Positions 52,723 through 61,240 of a stretch of DNA of 64,000 nt are shown here, piece after piece. The DNA is from Polynucleobacter rarus (GTDB lineage: Bacteria > Pseudomonadota > Gammaproteobacteria > Burkholderiales > Burkholderiaceae), in contig NZ_NTGB01000001.1 in NCBI RefSeq assembly GCF_003072505.1, forward strand, positions 257,290 through 321,289. The letters are read 5' to 3'. The first letter of the stretch is position 1. Every line of letters starts with the position of its first letter. Both the position numbers and the translations under genes were made by a program. The notes beneath the pieces were generated by a model that made no database searches, was not told the origin of the DNA, and was given only the letters and a program-made list of their open reading frames with translations.

Positions 52723-53283
52723 TTATTCTTTCTGAAAGGATAAAGTAACTTCGCCAAGATAGATTCCAAATTTACTCATTTGAGCTTTATTGAGCATCAC
52801 CTTTGAATCAATTAAGTACATCCAATCGTTAAACTGCACTTCAATTTCTTTGCCCTCAACAGGCAGTAATAGGGTGTAGGACCAGTTTAAGGCATTACCT
52901 GCGGACTGACCCAAAGCACTACCCTTTACATCCGCAGCAGTGCCAATGAAGGCATTATTAGCGCTTTGTTGAATGGTCCAAATACGCTTTTGAGTGGTGC
53001 CATCGGAATAAAGAAAGGATTCATCTAATGTACCGGTTTTTACACCATTGATGTCTTTCCAGTCGCATAAAATGTCGACTGTAAAGCGTTTGACTACTTT
53101 GCCACTCCGGTCTGTAAAGATACCGTAGCCTTTGACTTTGCCATTGAAGTAGTCTGATAACGCTAAATTAGGTTTTTCGTTCGCGTATTGTTCAATGGTA
53201 GGGCCAGCGCAGGAGCTTAACAATAAAGAGAAAAGACTAACAAAAAAAACTTTTTTCAAAAGACCCATTGGTAATTTAGCCAT
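52723..53283 (-). CDS. DUF3833 family lipoprotein
   Basis: The 186-residue protein starts at ATG 53283 (TGGAG six bases upstream) and has a lipoprotein signal SLLLSSC, with Cys as the lipidated residue. Family features are LSDYFNGKVKGYGIFTDRSGKVVKRF and WTYTLLLP-like strands ending with FNDWMYLID. It would be anchored at the membrane on the periplasmic side. DUF3833 usually accompanies DUF2878, which is the next gene. Confidence 0.82.
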   Translation of the reverse strand: MAKLPMGLLKKVFFVSLFSLLLSSCAGPTIEQYANEKPNLALSDYFNGKVKGYGIFTDRSGKVVKRFTVDILCDWKDINGVKTGTLDESFLYSDGTTQKRIWTIQQSANNAFIGTAADVKGSALGQSAGNALNWSYTLLLPVEGKEIEVQFNDWMYLIDSKVMLNKAQMSKFGIYLGEVTLSFQKE

Positions 53284-53340
53284 CGCATACTCCACAGTTG
53301 TAAATCGATTATTGAAGCCTAACTCACTATAACGATTTTA

Positions 53341-54540
53341 TTAGGGTTGAGGAAATTTTTCTTTTTTAGTAACGATTTGCCAAAACTTAGTAAAAGAAGG
53401 ACAGAAGGTTTCTGGATCTGCCAAGAAGCGCTCAATTGGATGAATCACCGTATCGTTAGTTTTAGTTAGTTCGTCAAGCAAGATTGCATATTCTGGATTA
53501 AAAGTATTTTGGACATCAATACGCATGGTTGAGCGTTTACTAAAAAAAGGCAGGAGTATTTCTTCTAAATCACCTAGTACGATGACATCACATAGTTGAG
53601 ACATTCTATTTAGAACAAAATCCCAACGCTTTTCAGACCAAGGAAATTTTTCATGAAAAGTAAGATGGATAATTCCTAACTGAAATTTTTCGTCCGATTT
53701 GGCCTTTAAATGCCATGGGTGAATCAAACGAAGTTGATTACTTTTGGTCATTTCAAATTGCTTTAAATCAGTCATTACTGAGTACTTTTTTGATAACGCG
53801 TCGCTAGGCCTTGACTGTAGTAGGGGTATTTCTTGCTTAGATAGTGGCTTTAGACTGTTCTTTTTAAAGGTTTGATTTGAACGAGCGATGACTTCTAAGG
53901 CGTCATAAGATTGATCGAGCAGTGAGCCTGAGCAATGCCACTCAGGCGGTGCAAATTTCGCGACATTCTCAGCATTAAATAAATAAGGCTTATTGCTAAA
54001 AGTACTAGCAACCCATTGCCAAGAAAGATGGTTGGAAGCTAAATCACCGTCGAGTAAATAGCCATACATCCAATCGGCGCAGGTGCGCCAATGGATTTTT
54101 CGGAAATGGATGAGGTAACTAGCGAGCCACATTCTGGCATGGTTATGCAGATAACCGTTCTCATATAGCTCACTAATCGCTAGATCGATTGGCGCAAGTC
54201 CGGTATTCATTTGCAATACATCTTCCGGCATTGTGTCTTGATAGTTGACATCCTGAAGGGGTGGTCGAATATCTTGCAAAATATCATCCCCCAAATGTCC
54301 CCACACATGATAGTAATATTCACGCCAGCCTAACTCTGCATAGAGTTTATGTTGAGGCGTTAAGCCATGTTTTCTTTTTAACTGGGTTACGATATTTGGC
54401 ATGGTTTCAAAGCCATGGCTAATATATGGGGATAAATAGGTGACAGAACCAGTCAGATAGTTGCGACTGGTTTCGTAAGTTTGGATATTAACTTGATCCA
54501 ACATCTGCCCAAAGTTTTTTATTTCAGGATTAAATTGCAT
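53341..54540 (-). CDS. Photolyase/cryptochrome-like protein lacking the N-terminal domain
   Basis: From ATG 54540 the 399-residue protein begins directly with the FAD-binding helical domain: RNYLTGSVTYLSPYISHGF, WREYYYHVWGH, HNHARMWLASYLIHFRKIHW and DGDLASNHLSWQWVASTFSNKPYLFN (residues about 15-230). The alpha/beta antenna domain that comes first in photolyases is missing. Instead about 130 residues follow (IIHLTFHEKFPWSEKRWDFVL, IVLGDLEEIL), which look alpha/beta and may be a moved antenna domain. Longer frames to 54591 overlap the SDR gene. It lies in the light-stress cluster; DNA repair or light sensing are both possible. Confidence 0.75.
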   Translation of the reverse strand: MQFNPEIKNFGQMLDQVNIQTYETSRNYLTGSVTYLSPYISHGFETMPNIVTQLKRKHGLTPQHKLYAELGWREYYYHVWGHLGDDILQDIRPPLQDVNYQDTMPEDVLQMNTGLAPIDLAISELYENGYLHNHARMWLASYLIHFRKIHWRTCADWMYGYLLDGDLASNHLSWQWVASTFSNKPYLFNAENVAKFAPPEWHCSGSLLDQSYDALEVIARSNQTFKKNSLKPLSKQEIPLLQSRPSDALSKKYSVMTDLKQFEMTKSNQLRLIHPWHLKAKSDEKFQLGIIHLTFHEKFPWSEKRWDFVLNRMSQLCDVIVLGDLEEILLPFFSKRSTMRIDVQNTFNPEYAILLDELTKTNDTVIHPIERFLADPETFCPSFTKFWQIVTKKEKFPQP

Positions 54541-54568
54541 GGGCTTTTCTTTTATGAATTGGTAACAT

Positions 54569-55273
54569 TTACCAGAGAATAGTAGAGCCATCGTAGCTCA
54601 AAAAGATCGATGGTGAAGTTGTTGGGACTTGCCCTAGGGCCTGCAACATTTTAAGGGCGGCGTCCTCTGGTGCTTGACCGGTTTTTTCCCCACCAAATGG
54701 TTGCGAGAGGCGACTATTAACGGTCCCAGGGTGTAATGCTACGAGGGTTGTTTCTGGGTAAGTACGGCGAATTTCTATGCCTGCAGTTTTAATGAGCATA
54801 TTTAAGGCCGCCTTCGAGGCACGATAACTGTACCAACCCCCTAAGCGATTATCTTCGATACTCCCGACTTTGGCTGAGATACAAACGAAGAGAGACCTTT
54901 TTTTACTTAATAAGCGGTGAAAGTGTTTAATCACTAAGGCTGGGCCAAATGTATTGATTGCAAAGACCTTTTGTAAGTAATCTAGGTTGAGTTGATCTAG
55001 TTTTTTTTCCGGGATGATTGGCGCCTGATGCAAAATGCCCGTAGCTAAAATAATTAAATCAAACGGGCCTTTTGATTCGAGAACAGAGCTGGCGTGTTGA
55101 ATCGACTCTTCGTTTGAAATATCAATCGAGATCTCGCTACTTCTAGAGATACCCATGACAAGAGTGCAGTGAGGGTCGCTTTGCATCGCTTTTACCAAAG
55201 CACTCCCAATAGCACCATTCGCACCAATAACGAGAGCTTTGTAGGCTGTCCCTAAATTCTCTAAGATAGCCAT
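54569..55273 (-). CDS. Short-chain dehydrogenase (C-factor-like SDR)
   Basis: The 234-residue protein has the nucleotide motif VIGANGAIGSALVKAM, LATGILHQ, the catalytic Ser in VCISAKVGSI and YSYRASKAALNM with Tyr and Lys, then LHPGTVNSRLSQPF. This SDR group is repeatedly found beside photolyase and DUF2878/3833 genes. It starts at ATG 55273, 12 bases after trhP, and is followed 28 bases later by the photolyase-like gene. The substrate is unknown. Confidence 0.85.
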   Translation of the reverse strand: MAILENLGTAYKALVIGANGAIGSALVKAMQSDPHCTLVMGISRSSEISIDISNEESIQHASSVLESKGPFDLIILATGILHQAPIIPEKKLDQLNLDYLQKVFAINTFGPALVIKHFHRLLSKKRSLFVCISAKVGSIEDNRLGGWYSYRASKAALNMLIKTAGIEIRRTYPETTLVALHPGTVNSRLSQPFGGEKTGQAPEDAALKMLQALGQVPTTSPSIFLSYDGSTILW

Positions 55274-55285
55274 CAATTAACCGAT

Positions 55286-56584
55286 TTAAACTTCTAAAAC
55301 CGAAATTTTCTCAAGTTTGGAACGTGGATCGCCTTGGATATAACGAGCAATATAAGCTGCGTTCGTCTGGCATGGAATCTTGGCATAAACTGTGTGGCCA
55401 GCACCAGGAGCAACTTTAATCGGCTCTCCATTGAGATTCCACAATTCTTCAATCACACAATCCGTATTACCATTTGGCTCAATCACTTCAACTTTATCAC
55501 CTACTGCAAAGCGATTTTTGACTTCAATCTTGACACCTTTAACGGGATCAACTTCTAATACATTACCGACATAAATACTTCTGCCAGAAATAGAAAATCC
55601 TTTTAAATAGTTTTGATACTCATTGTCATGGTGACGTTGGTAAAAGCCGTCCGTATAGCCACGATTGGCAAGGCCTTCTAAATGACCTAATAGCACCGGA
55701 TTAAATGGTCTACCCGCTGCAGCATCTTCAATGGCAGCACGGTAGGATTGGCAAGTTCTCGCCACGTAGTAAGGAGACTTTGTACGACCTTCAATTTTGA
55801 CTGAGTCAATACCCATGGCAGTGAGTTTTTCAATATGCTCAATCGCTCTTAAATCTTTCGAATTCAGAATGTACGTGCCGTGCATGTCTTCTTCAATTGG
55901 CATTAAAGCATCGGGACGATTACCTTCTTCTAATAAGTAAATATCGCCTGTCGCATCTTCAGATCCTGGATAAATTTTATAATCCCAACGACAAGAATTC
56001 GTGCAAGCGCCTTGATTAGGGTCGCGGTGGTTAAAGTAGCCTGATAATAAACATCTACCAGAGTAAGCAATACACAGAGCACCATGAACAAAGACTTCTA
56101 ATTCCATTTCTGGACAGTCTTGGCGGACTGCATCGATTTCATCTAAAGATAATTCGCGAGATAGGATGATTCTGGTTACACCGACTTTATGCCAAAAACG
56201 CGCTGCAGCACCATTTACAGTATTAGATTGAACCGATAAATGAATTGGCATATCAGGCCAGTTTTCTCTAACCATCATGATGAGGCCTGGGTCCGACATG
56301 ATCAAAGCATCAGGTTTTAATTCGATGACAGGGGAAATATCTTTAATAAAAGTTCTGACCTTACCACCGTGAGGCAAGACATTGGAGACTAGATAAAATT
56401 GTTTACCCAATTCGTGTGCATGGTTAATTCCTTCTGCGAGGACATTGATGTCACCGAAATCGTTATTTCTAACGCGTAAGGAATATCGAGGCTGCCCAGC
56501 ATAAACGGCGTCAGCGCCGAATTCAAAAGCAGTTTTTAACATGGCAAGGCTGCCAGCGGGAGCTAAAAGTTCAGGTTTTTTCAT
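55286..56584 (-). CDS. trhP: tRNA uridine(34) hydroxylase TrhP (U32 peptidase family, YegQ)
   Basis: The 432-residue protein matches E. coli YegQ closely by memory: KPELLAPAGSLAMLKTAF, ADAVYAGQPRYSLRVRNN, LIMSDPGLIMMVRE, HLSVQSNTVN, HGALCIAYSGRCLLSGY and CTNSCRWDY. The cysteines in the last motifs bind an Fe-S cluster. TrhP makes 5-hydroxyuridine in tRNA using prephenate. It is separate in function from the photolyases but sits in their operon-like run. Confidence 0.9.
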   Translation of the reverse strand: MKKPELLAPAGSLAMLKTAFEFGADAVYAGQPRYSLRVRNNDFGDINVLAEGINHAHELGKQFYLVSNVLPHGGKVRTFIKDISPVIELKPDALIMSDPGLIMMVRENWPDMPIHLSVQSNTVNGAAARFWHKVGVTRIILSRELSLDEIDAVRQDCPEMELEVFVHGALCIAYSGRCLLSGYFNHRDPNQGACTNSCRWDYKIYPGSEDATGDIYLLEEGNRPDALMPIEEDMHGTYILNSKDLRAIEHIEKLTAMGIDSVKIEGRTKSPYYVARTCQSYRAAIEDAAAGRPFNPVLLGHLEGLANRGYTDGFYQRHHDNEYQNYLKGFSISGRSIYVGNVLEVDPVKGVKIEVKNRFAVGDKVEVIEPNGNTDCVIEELWNLNGEPIKVAPGAGHTVYAKIPCQTNAAYIARYIQGDPRSKLEKISVLEV

Positions 56585-56657
56585 AAACGTGATTTTAAAC
56601 CTTTTAAGGCAAAAATGCCTACTTAAGTAGCCTAAATCATGAAAAAGTACCTGAAAA

Positions 56658-56972
56658 TCAGCTTAAATCAACAAATACTCGACCTTCTTTGACCTGAATG
56701 GGGTAGGATTTCACTGGTTTTGAGGCGGGCTCACAAGTAACGCGACCGTCACGAATGTCAAATCTGCCTTGATGAAAGGGGCACTCAATATCAAAGCCCT
56801 CTAAAAATCCATCCGATAACAGCGCATTGCCATGCGTACACAGGTTATCAGTGCAATAGATTTCACCATTCACGCTATACACGGCAAGATTTTTATCGGC
56901 TATTTCAACGCGGACGACTTCACTTTCAAAAGTATCGTCGAGGGACATTAAATCAGTAAATTGTTCGGACAT
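56658..56972 (-). CDS. Rieske 2Fe-2S ferredoxin
   Basis: The 104-residue protein has the Rieske motifs CTHGNALLSDG (C-x-H) and CPFHQGRFDIRDG (C-x2-H), with a preceding CTDNL, and no signal or membrane segment. It is of the soluble biphenyl-dioxygenase ferredoxin/NirD-like type. It starts six bases after the photolyase stop, so it is co-expressed with it and may pass electrons to a cluster member. No oxygenase is adjacent. Confidence 0.88.
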   Translation of the reverse strand: MSEQFTDLMSLDDTFESEVVRVEIADKNLAVYSVNGEIYCTDNLCTHGNALLSDGFLEGFDIECPFHQGRFDIRDGRVTCEPASKPVKSYPIQVKEGRVFVDLS

Positions 56973-56978
56973 AAAAGT

Positions 56979-58508
56979 TTAAAGTTCGTTGATGTTGGAT
57001 AAGAGCATTTTAGCTTGAGATTTGATTGCAGCTAAATCTTCTGGAGCCATTTTCTTTAAAGTCACGTAAGACATCCCAATTCTCGGATTACTCGCTAATT
57101 GATCTTGATGCCTATCAAAAAAGTCCCAATATAAGGAATTCATTGGACAAGCATTAGCACCGATTTTGGCTTTCCAATCATAGTGACAGGTTTTACAGTA
57201 ATCACTCATTTTGTTGATGTACGCAGCACTCGAGACGTAAGGCTTGGTTGCTAATAAGCCGCCATCTGCAAATTGACTCATCCCTATCGTGTTGGGTAGC
57301 TCTACCCATTCAAAAGCATCAATATAAATGCCTAGATACCATTCGTGAACTTGTTTTGGATGCAGCCCAGCCAATAGAGCAAAGTTACCCGTAATCATGA
57401 GGCGTTGAATATGATGCGCATAGGCATGTTCGAGTGACTGTTTTATCGTCACAGAAAGGCACTGCATTTTGGTTTGCCCTGTCCAAAACCAAGGGGGTAA
57501 GTCTTGGGTGTTACTTAAGTAGTTTTTATCTTCATAACCAGGCATCTGTGACCAATAAATACCTCTGATGTACTCCCGCCAACCTAAAATTTGCCGAATA
57601 AATCCTTCTACTGAAGTCAGTGGTGCATGACCTGCTGCGTAAGCACTTTGGGCACGTTCAATGACCTCAGTTGGATGCAACATCTTTGTATTCAGGGCAA
57701 AGGATAAAAAGGAGTGGAATAAACGCCAGGCGTGTAAGGTCAGGGCATCCTGAAAATCACCAAAGTAGGGCAGGCGGTATGTGATGAAATGATCTAAGTC
57801 TTTGAGCGCTTGCGCACGACTGGTTGGCCAGCGATAATCTTTTTCTGACGGGTCACCAAAAGTCTTAATCTGCGCATCTTGAATTTCTTGCCAGATTACA
57901 GAAAGATCTTGCGAAGCCCGATGATCATTTGGCTCTGGTGGTTGACCTTTGTAGGGTTTACGATTTTCGGCATCAAAATTCCATTTGCCGCCTAATGGCT
58001 TTTTATTACTGTCCATGAGGATGTTGGAACTAATTCTCATTTTTCGATAGAAAGTTTCCATCAGCCATTTTTTTTGACCTTGAAAAACTTCAGCGACCTC
58101 AAAGAGCGTCGTTAAAAAATGCTCTGCAGTCACAACCACTGAGGGGATTGTTAAGCTTTGCGCATACCCTTTTAACTGCGCGTCTAAGCGGTATTCATCT
58201 GGTTCGATGTAAGCAAATTTTTCGTATTGGTTTTCTTTCAGAACCTGATCAATCCAAAAAGTAAGATCATGGTTTGAGAGAGTTTTACCAATGGGGAGGT
58301 AAATAACGTGATGACCTTGTTCTTTTAATTCCTCAGCAAATTGACGCATTGCTGCAAAAATACCTAATACCTTTTGGGCGTGGTGCAGAACATAATCAGT
58401 TTCTTGGCGAATCTCAACGAATAAATAATGAGTATTAGCATTTATTTTTTCAAACCAAGAATGTTGTTGATTCAGTTGATCGCCAAGAATCAGTCTTAAA
58501 GTTTTCAT
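56979..58508 (-). CDS. FeS-type bacterial cryptochrome/photolyase (PhrB-like)
   Basis: The 509-residue protein is a deoxyribodipyrimidine photolyase-related (FeS-BCP) protein: [10 protein letters not shown] at the start, [50 protein letters not shown]. The 4Fe-4S cysteines are in MQCLSVT and in YCKTCHYDW plus NACPMNS, four in all, as in the (6-4) photolyase PhrB. It repairs UV lesions or senses light. Its ATG overlaps the stop of the DUF2256 gene by four bases. Confidence 0.92.
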   Translation of the reverse strand: MKTLRLILGDQLNQQHSWFEKINANTHYLFVEIRQETDYVLHHAQKVLGIFAAMRQFAEELKEQGHHVIYLPIGKTLSNHDLTFWIDQVLKENQYEKFAYIEPDEYRLDAQLKGYAQSLTIPSVVVTAEHFLTTLFEVAEVFQGQKKWLMETFYRKMRISSNILMDSNKKPLGGKWNFDAENRKPYKGQPPEPNDHRASQDLSVIWQEIQDAQIKTFGDPSEKDYRWPTSRAQALKDLDHFITYRLPYFGDFQDALTLHAWRLFHSFLSFALNTKMLHPTEVIERAQSAYAAGHAPLTSVEGFIRQILGWREYIRGIYWSQMPGYEDKNYLSNTQDLPPWFWTGQTKMQCLSVTIKQSLEHAYAHHIQRLMITGNFALLAGLHPKQVHEWYLGIYIDAFEWVELPNTIGMSQFADGGLLATKPYVSSAAYINKMSDYCKTCHYDWKAKIGANACPMNSLYWDFFDRHQDQLASNPRIGMSYVTLKKMAPEDLAAIKSQAKMLLSNINEL

Positions 58509-58648
58509 GAGTTTGAACTTTTACGGCAACGATCGGAGCAGTACTTGACAGACTCCCAGTCGCGTTCCCATTTTTTTCGCCAAGTGAACGAGAGGCCGCA
58601 ATGGACGCAAAGCTTGGTTGGAAGATTTGATTTTTTTATCATTTTCAT
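58505..58648 (-). CDS. DUF2256 small zinc-binding protein, coupled to the photolyase gene
   Basis: This 47-residue gene starts at ATG 58648 (or 58642). It reads [19 protein letters not shown], then [10 protein letters not shown], the DUF2256 pattern with C-x2-C and C-x3-C forming a probable zinc site. Its TGA lies inside the ATGA that also starts the photolyase (58505-58508), so the two are translationally coupled. DUF2256 genes commonly neighbour FeS-type photolyases. The function is unknown. Confidence 0.9.
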   Translation of the reverse strand: MKMIKKSNLPTKLCVHCGLSFTWRKKWERDWESVKYCSDRCRKSSNS

Positions 58649-58776
58649 TAGGAATCCATTTTACTTTGCTTTAAAAGAATTTTTTTGAGCTCTCAATAAA
58701 GACTAAAATGATTTTCAATTTATGGATGAATTAATAAATAATCAACAAGCCTTGAGGCGTGAAGGATCTTTTCTAG

Positions 58777-59337
58777 ATGGCAATCAAATCCGTAGTTTAT
58801 AAAGTAAATATTGGCATCGCCGATATTGATCACGGCTATTATGCTGATCATGCCTTGACGATTGCCAAGCATCCCAGTGAAACTGATGAACGGATGATGA
58901 TTCGTCTATTAACTTTTGCCTTGCAGGCCTATCAACTCGATGCGATGTGTAATGGCGACGCTGTGATAGCGTTTGGACCGGGTTTATCGGACGCGGGTGA
59001 GCCAGATGTTTACATCAAAGACTACACAGATCAGTTTCGAGTGTGGATTGAAGTGGGTCAACCGGACGATCGAGCAATTATCAAAGCAAGCAATAAATCA
59101 GAAAAAGCGTTTGTGTATGCTTACCAACATGCCTCACACGTATGGTTTAAAAATATTGAAAACAAGTTAACTAGGTTGCGTAACTTAGAAATTTTTTATA
59201 TTGAAGATGCACTTTCTGCTGAGCTAGAGTCCATGGCAAAACGCTCCATGCAACTGCAAGCAACCATCCAAGAGGGTCAAGTCATGTTTAGCGATGGCGA
59301 GCGCTCCATCGACATTACACCCATTAAATGGCTTTAG
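58777..59337 (+). CDS. yaeQ: YaeQ family protein
   Basis: The 186-residue protein has YaeQ motifs KVNIGIADIDHGYYADHALTIA, ERMMIRLLTFALQA, LSDAGEPDVYIKDYTD and WIEVGQPDDRAI. The fold is related to the restriction-endonuclease-like PD-(D/E)XK group, with Glu-Pro-Asp and Glu-x-Gly as candidate active residues. The biological role is not settled; a link to RfaH suppression was once proposed. Its stop overlaps the convergent SemiSWEET gene by four bases. Confidence 0.88.
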   Translation: MAIKSVVYKVNIGIADIDHGYYADHALTIAKHPSETDERMMIRLLTFALQAYQLDAMCNGDAVIAFGPGLSDAGEPDVYIKDYTDQFRVWIEVGQPDDRAIIKASNKSEKAFVYAYQHASHVWFKNIENKLTRLRNLEIFYIEDALSAELESMAKRSMQLQATIQEGQVMFSDGERSIDITPIKWL

Positions 59338-59591
59338 AAATATTGGTCTTTTATCTTCAACACTAAAATGATGCTTGAAAGAATCAGAGTAATCACGTTT
59401 GCAATGAGAACTGGCCAACTCTCAGTGGAATATCCATAGTAAATCCACAGTACTACTCCAAAAGTAAATAATAAGTACATATTTAAAGAAATACTCGACA
59501 AATCCTTGGATTTTAGTGCTCGATATGTTTGCGGAACAAATGCCACAGTTGTTAAAAATGCCGCTAAGTAACCAATTATTGAATTTGACAT
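59334..59591 (-). CDS. SemiSWEET (PQ-loop) sugar transporter
   Basis: The 85-residue protein has three hydrophobic helices with the PQ motif TVAFVPQTYRALKSKD in helix 1 and NMYLLFTFGVVLWIYYG in helix 2. This is the bacterial SemiSWEET layout, which dimerises to form a sugar pore. Length is standard. It is convergent with yaeQ. The sugar is unknown. Confidence 0.88.
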   Translation of the reverse strand: MSNSIIGYLAAFLTTVAFVPQTYRALKSKDLSSISLNMYLLFTFGVVLWIYYGYSTESWPVLIANVITLILSSIILVLKIKDQYF

Positions 59592-59757
59592 AATTTGTTT
59601 AAAGTATATAAGTATTTGATTAATTAATAAATAATATTAATACTGTTAATATTGTAGTTGATAATAAATTAACTGTTATTGACATCGAGTAAAGAGAGGT
59701 TTATTTAAAGACTTAAATTACAAGTGCTTTTATTTTTAGGTTAATAGATAATTAGCG

Positions 59758-59763
59758 TATAAT
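59758..59763 (+). promoter_or_regulatory. -10 element of the H-NS gene
   Basis: TATAAT preceded by GCG lies 46 bases before the ATG at 59809. The -35 region (TTTAGG or nearby) is weak. Confidence 0.45.
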
Positions 59764-59808
59764 ATGCTGGTAGCTTGTAAAGTAATTAAATAAATAATAA
59801 GGATTATT

Positions 59809-60108
59809 ATGTCTTCAAAAATTCAAGAATTAATTAAGCAAAAAGAAGAAATCGAAAAAGCAATCACAGAAGAGAAAACACGTCATAGAGTCGAGGGAAT
59901 TGAAAAAGTAAAATCGATTATTGAAGAATATGACTTAGATATTAGTGATATTTTTCCGAATAGGGCTAGTAAGCCGAAGTTAGGCGGTAATTCCTCAAGT
60001 AAAGTGACCCCTAAATATCGCAATCCGGAAAACGGTCAAACCTGGACGGGAAGAGGTAAAGAGCCCCTTTGGATTGCAGGCAAAGATAGAAGTTTGTTTT
60101 TAATTTAA
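59809..60108 (+). CDS. H-NS family nucleoid protein
   Basis: The 99-residue protein has a coiled-coil N-terminus (KIQELIKQKEEIEKAITEEKTRHRVEGIEKVKSII, an oligomerisation region) and a C-terminal DNA-binding domain KYRNPENGQTWTGRGKEPLWI with the TWTGRGKxP loop. This is the H-NS type of Burkholderiales. It binds AT-rich DNA and silences it, including probably the AT-rich accessory patches of this window. AAGGA precedes the ATG; a strong terminator follows. Confidence 0.93.
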   Translation: MSSKIQELIKQKEEIEKAITEEKTRHRVEGIEKVKSIIEEYDLDISDIFPNRASKPKLGGNSSSKVTPKYRNPENGQTWTGRGKEPLWIAGKDRSLFLI

Positions 60109-60134
60109 TCAATACTACGAACGTACTTCAAAAA

Positions 60135-60167
60135 TTAAGGCCTATTAATAATAGGCCTTAAATTTTT
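60135..60167 (+). terminator. Terminator of the H-NS gene, probably bidirectional
   Basis: TTAAGGCCTATT and AATAGGCCTTAA pair over 12 bases around AAT, with TTTTT after the stem and AAAA before it. The convergent regulator gene ends at 60190, so it can serve both. Confidence 0.85.
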
Positions 60168-60189
60168 GATCCATATTGAATTAATTATG

Positions 60190-60876
60190 CTAAGCATCCA
60201 TTGTGGCGATACGATCTTCGAAATAAGTGTAATTTAAATCAGGATGTGACTCATAATAATCATCTTCATATGCAATCAGGTGAGGGTGGTTCAAAATACA
60301 GTCTGGCGTGAGTAATACCTTCTTGTTTTTAAAGAGATAAGGTGCTAATAACTCACTATCTTCAACAGTTAATGCTTTCGAATCCTGATCCATTTCTATA
60401 AATTTTTTGTTAATTAATACAGGGATTTTCACTGTCTGAGTATTTTGACTCAAGAAAAAGATTAATAGCGTTTTCTCGATGGATGGTAGCCGGCTATCAA
60501 TGAATATTACATTTGGCTTTAACTCTACTGCTAGCATCAAACCCTCAAGATAATTAAAACTTGTTTTCAGTTCAAATGGCTTTTTAAATCTAGATAATAT
60601 AGACGATAGATTTTCGTGATCCTCTAAATTTCGGTGAAAACTTAATAAAGTATTTTCACTTTTAGATAAATGTTCAAATAGTTTTTGACGCTCATTTAAC
60701 AAAGCTTGAAGGGATGCGACTAGTATTCTTCTGTGACCACCTCTGGTTTTCCAAGCTAATAACTCTCCTGATTCGACCATTTTTTGAACTGTACCGAGCG
60801 AAACGTTTAATAAAACTGCTGATTGTTTGGTACTAATATATTTTTTATTGAGGTTTTCATCTAATAATTGATTCAT
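60190..60876 (-). CDS. Excisionase-type HTH regulator with a receiver-like domain
   Basis: The 228-residue protein begins with a MerR/excisionase helix-turn-helix: YISTKQSAVLLNVSLGTVQKMVESGELLAWKTRGGHRRI (residues 13-51). A helical linker follows, then about 100 residues resembling a response-regulator receiver: PNVIFIDSRLPS (Asp at the phospho-site position) and VKIPVLINKKF, with Lys near the usual place. Other acidic residues expected early in a receiver are not clear, so it may be a pseudo-receiver. The end is acidic and Tyr-rich. The targets are unknown. Confidence 0.65.
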   Translation of the reverse strand: MNQLLDENLNKKYISTKQSAVLLNVSLGTVQKMVESGELLAWKTRGGHRRILVASLQALLNERQKLFEHLSKSENTLLSFHRNLEDHENLSSILSRFKKPFELKTSFNYLEGLMLAVELKPNVIFIDSRLPSIEKTLLIFFLSQNTQTVKIPVLINKKFIEMDQDSKALTVEDSELLAPYLFKNKKVLLTPDCILNHPHLIAYEDDYYESHPDLNYTYFEDRIATMDA

Positions 60877-61240
60877 CTTTATCTTTAATTATCTTTGGTT
60901 GAAAATTTAAATATAACTATTTGATAAATTTAAATAAATCAGATATTTCTGAAAGATTTGTAAGATTTATCCTACAAATTGGCAAAAAGCATACTGGATG
61001 AAAGATGATGTACCCAAAGTCTTCTTCGCACCATTTTGAAAAGACAATTCAATCGATGTTTGATTAAATAGTTTAGAATTTCACACAACCACAATGTTTA
61101 TTCATCAATTTAGAGTATGCTAAGTTGAGTAATACTCATGCGGTTGAGTTTTTTATCGCAATCTGCAAGTCGGTGGAGCCGAACTGCAGATGGTTTTTAA
61201 CCCACTTCATTTCGGAATACCCGAGGAAAAGGTGAGCAAC
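60877..61240. other. Gap upstream of sucA: AT-rich part and structured leader
   Basis: The first 280 bases are AT-rich with no gene recognised. The last 90 hold two hairpins before sucA (see the leader entry). A TATGCT at 61116-61121 is a possible -10 of the sucA promoter, with a weak -35. Confidence 0.5.
61161..61236 (+). promoter_or_regulatory. Structured sucA leader, candidate sucA RNA motif
   Basis: A first hairpin pairs ATCTGCA at 61161-61167 with TGCAGAT at 61185-61191 and TCGG with CCGA inside it, around TGGAG; GGTTTTT follows. A second structure pairs CACTT (61203-61207) with AGGTG (61230-61234), and CGG (61213-61215) with CCG (61221-61223). The AGGTGAG ribosome site of sucA lies in the second stem, so translation could be controlled. 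The sucA RNA motif described for Burkholderiales lies in this place, but I did not match its consensus. Confidence 0.5.
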
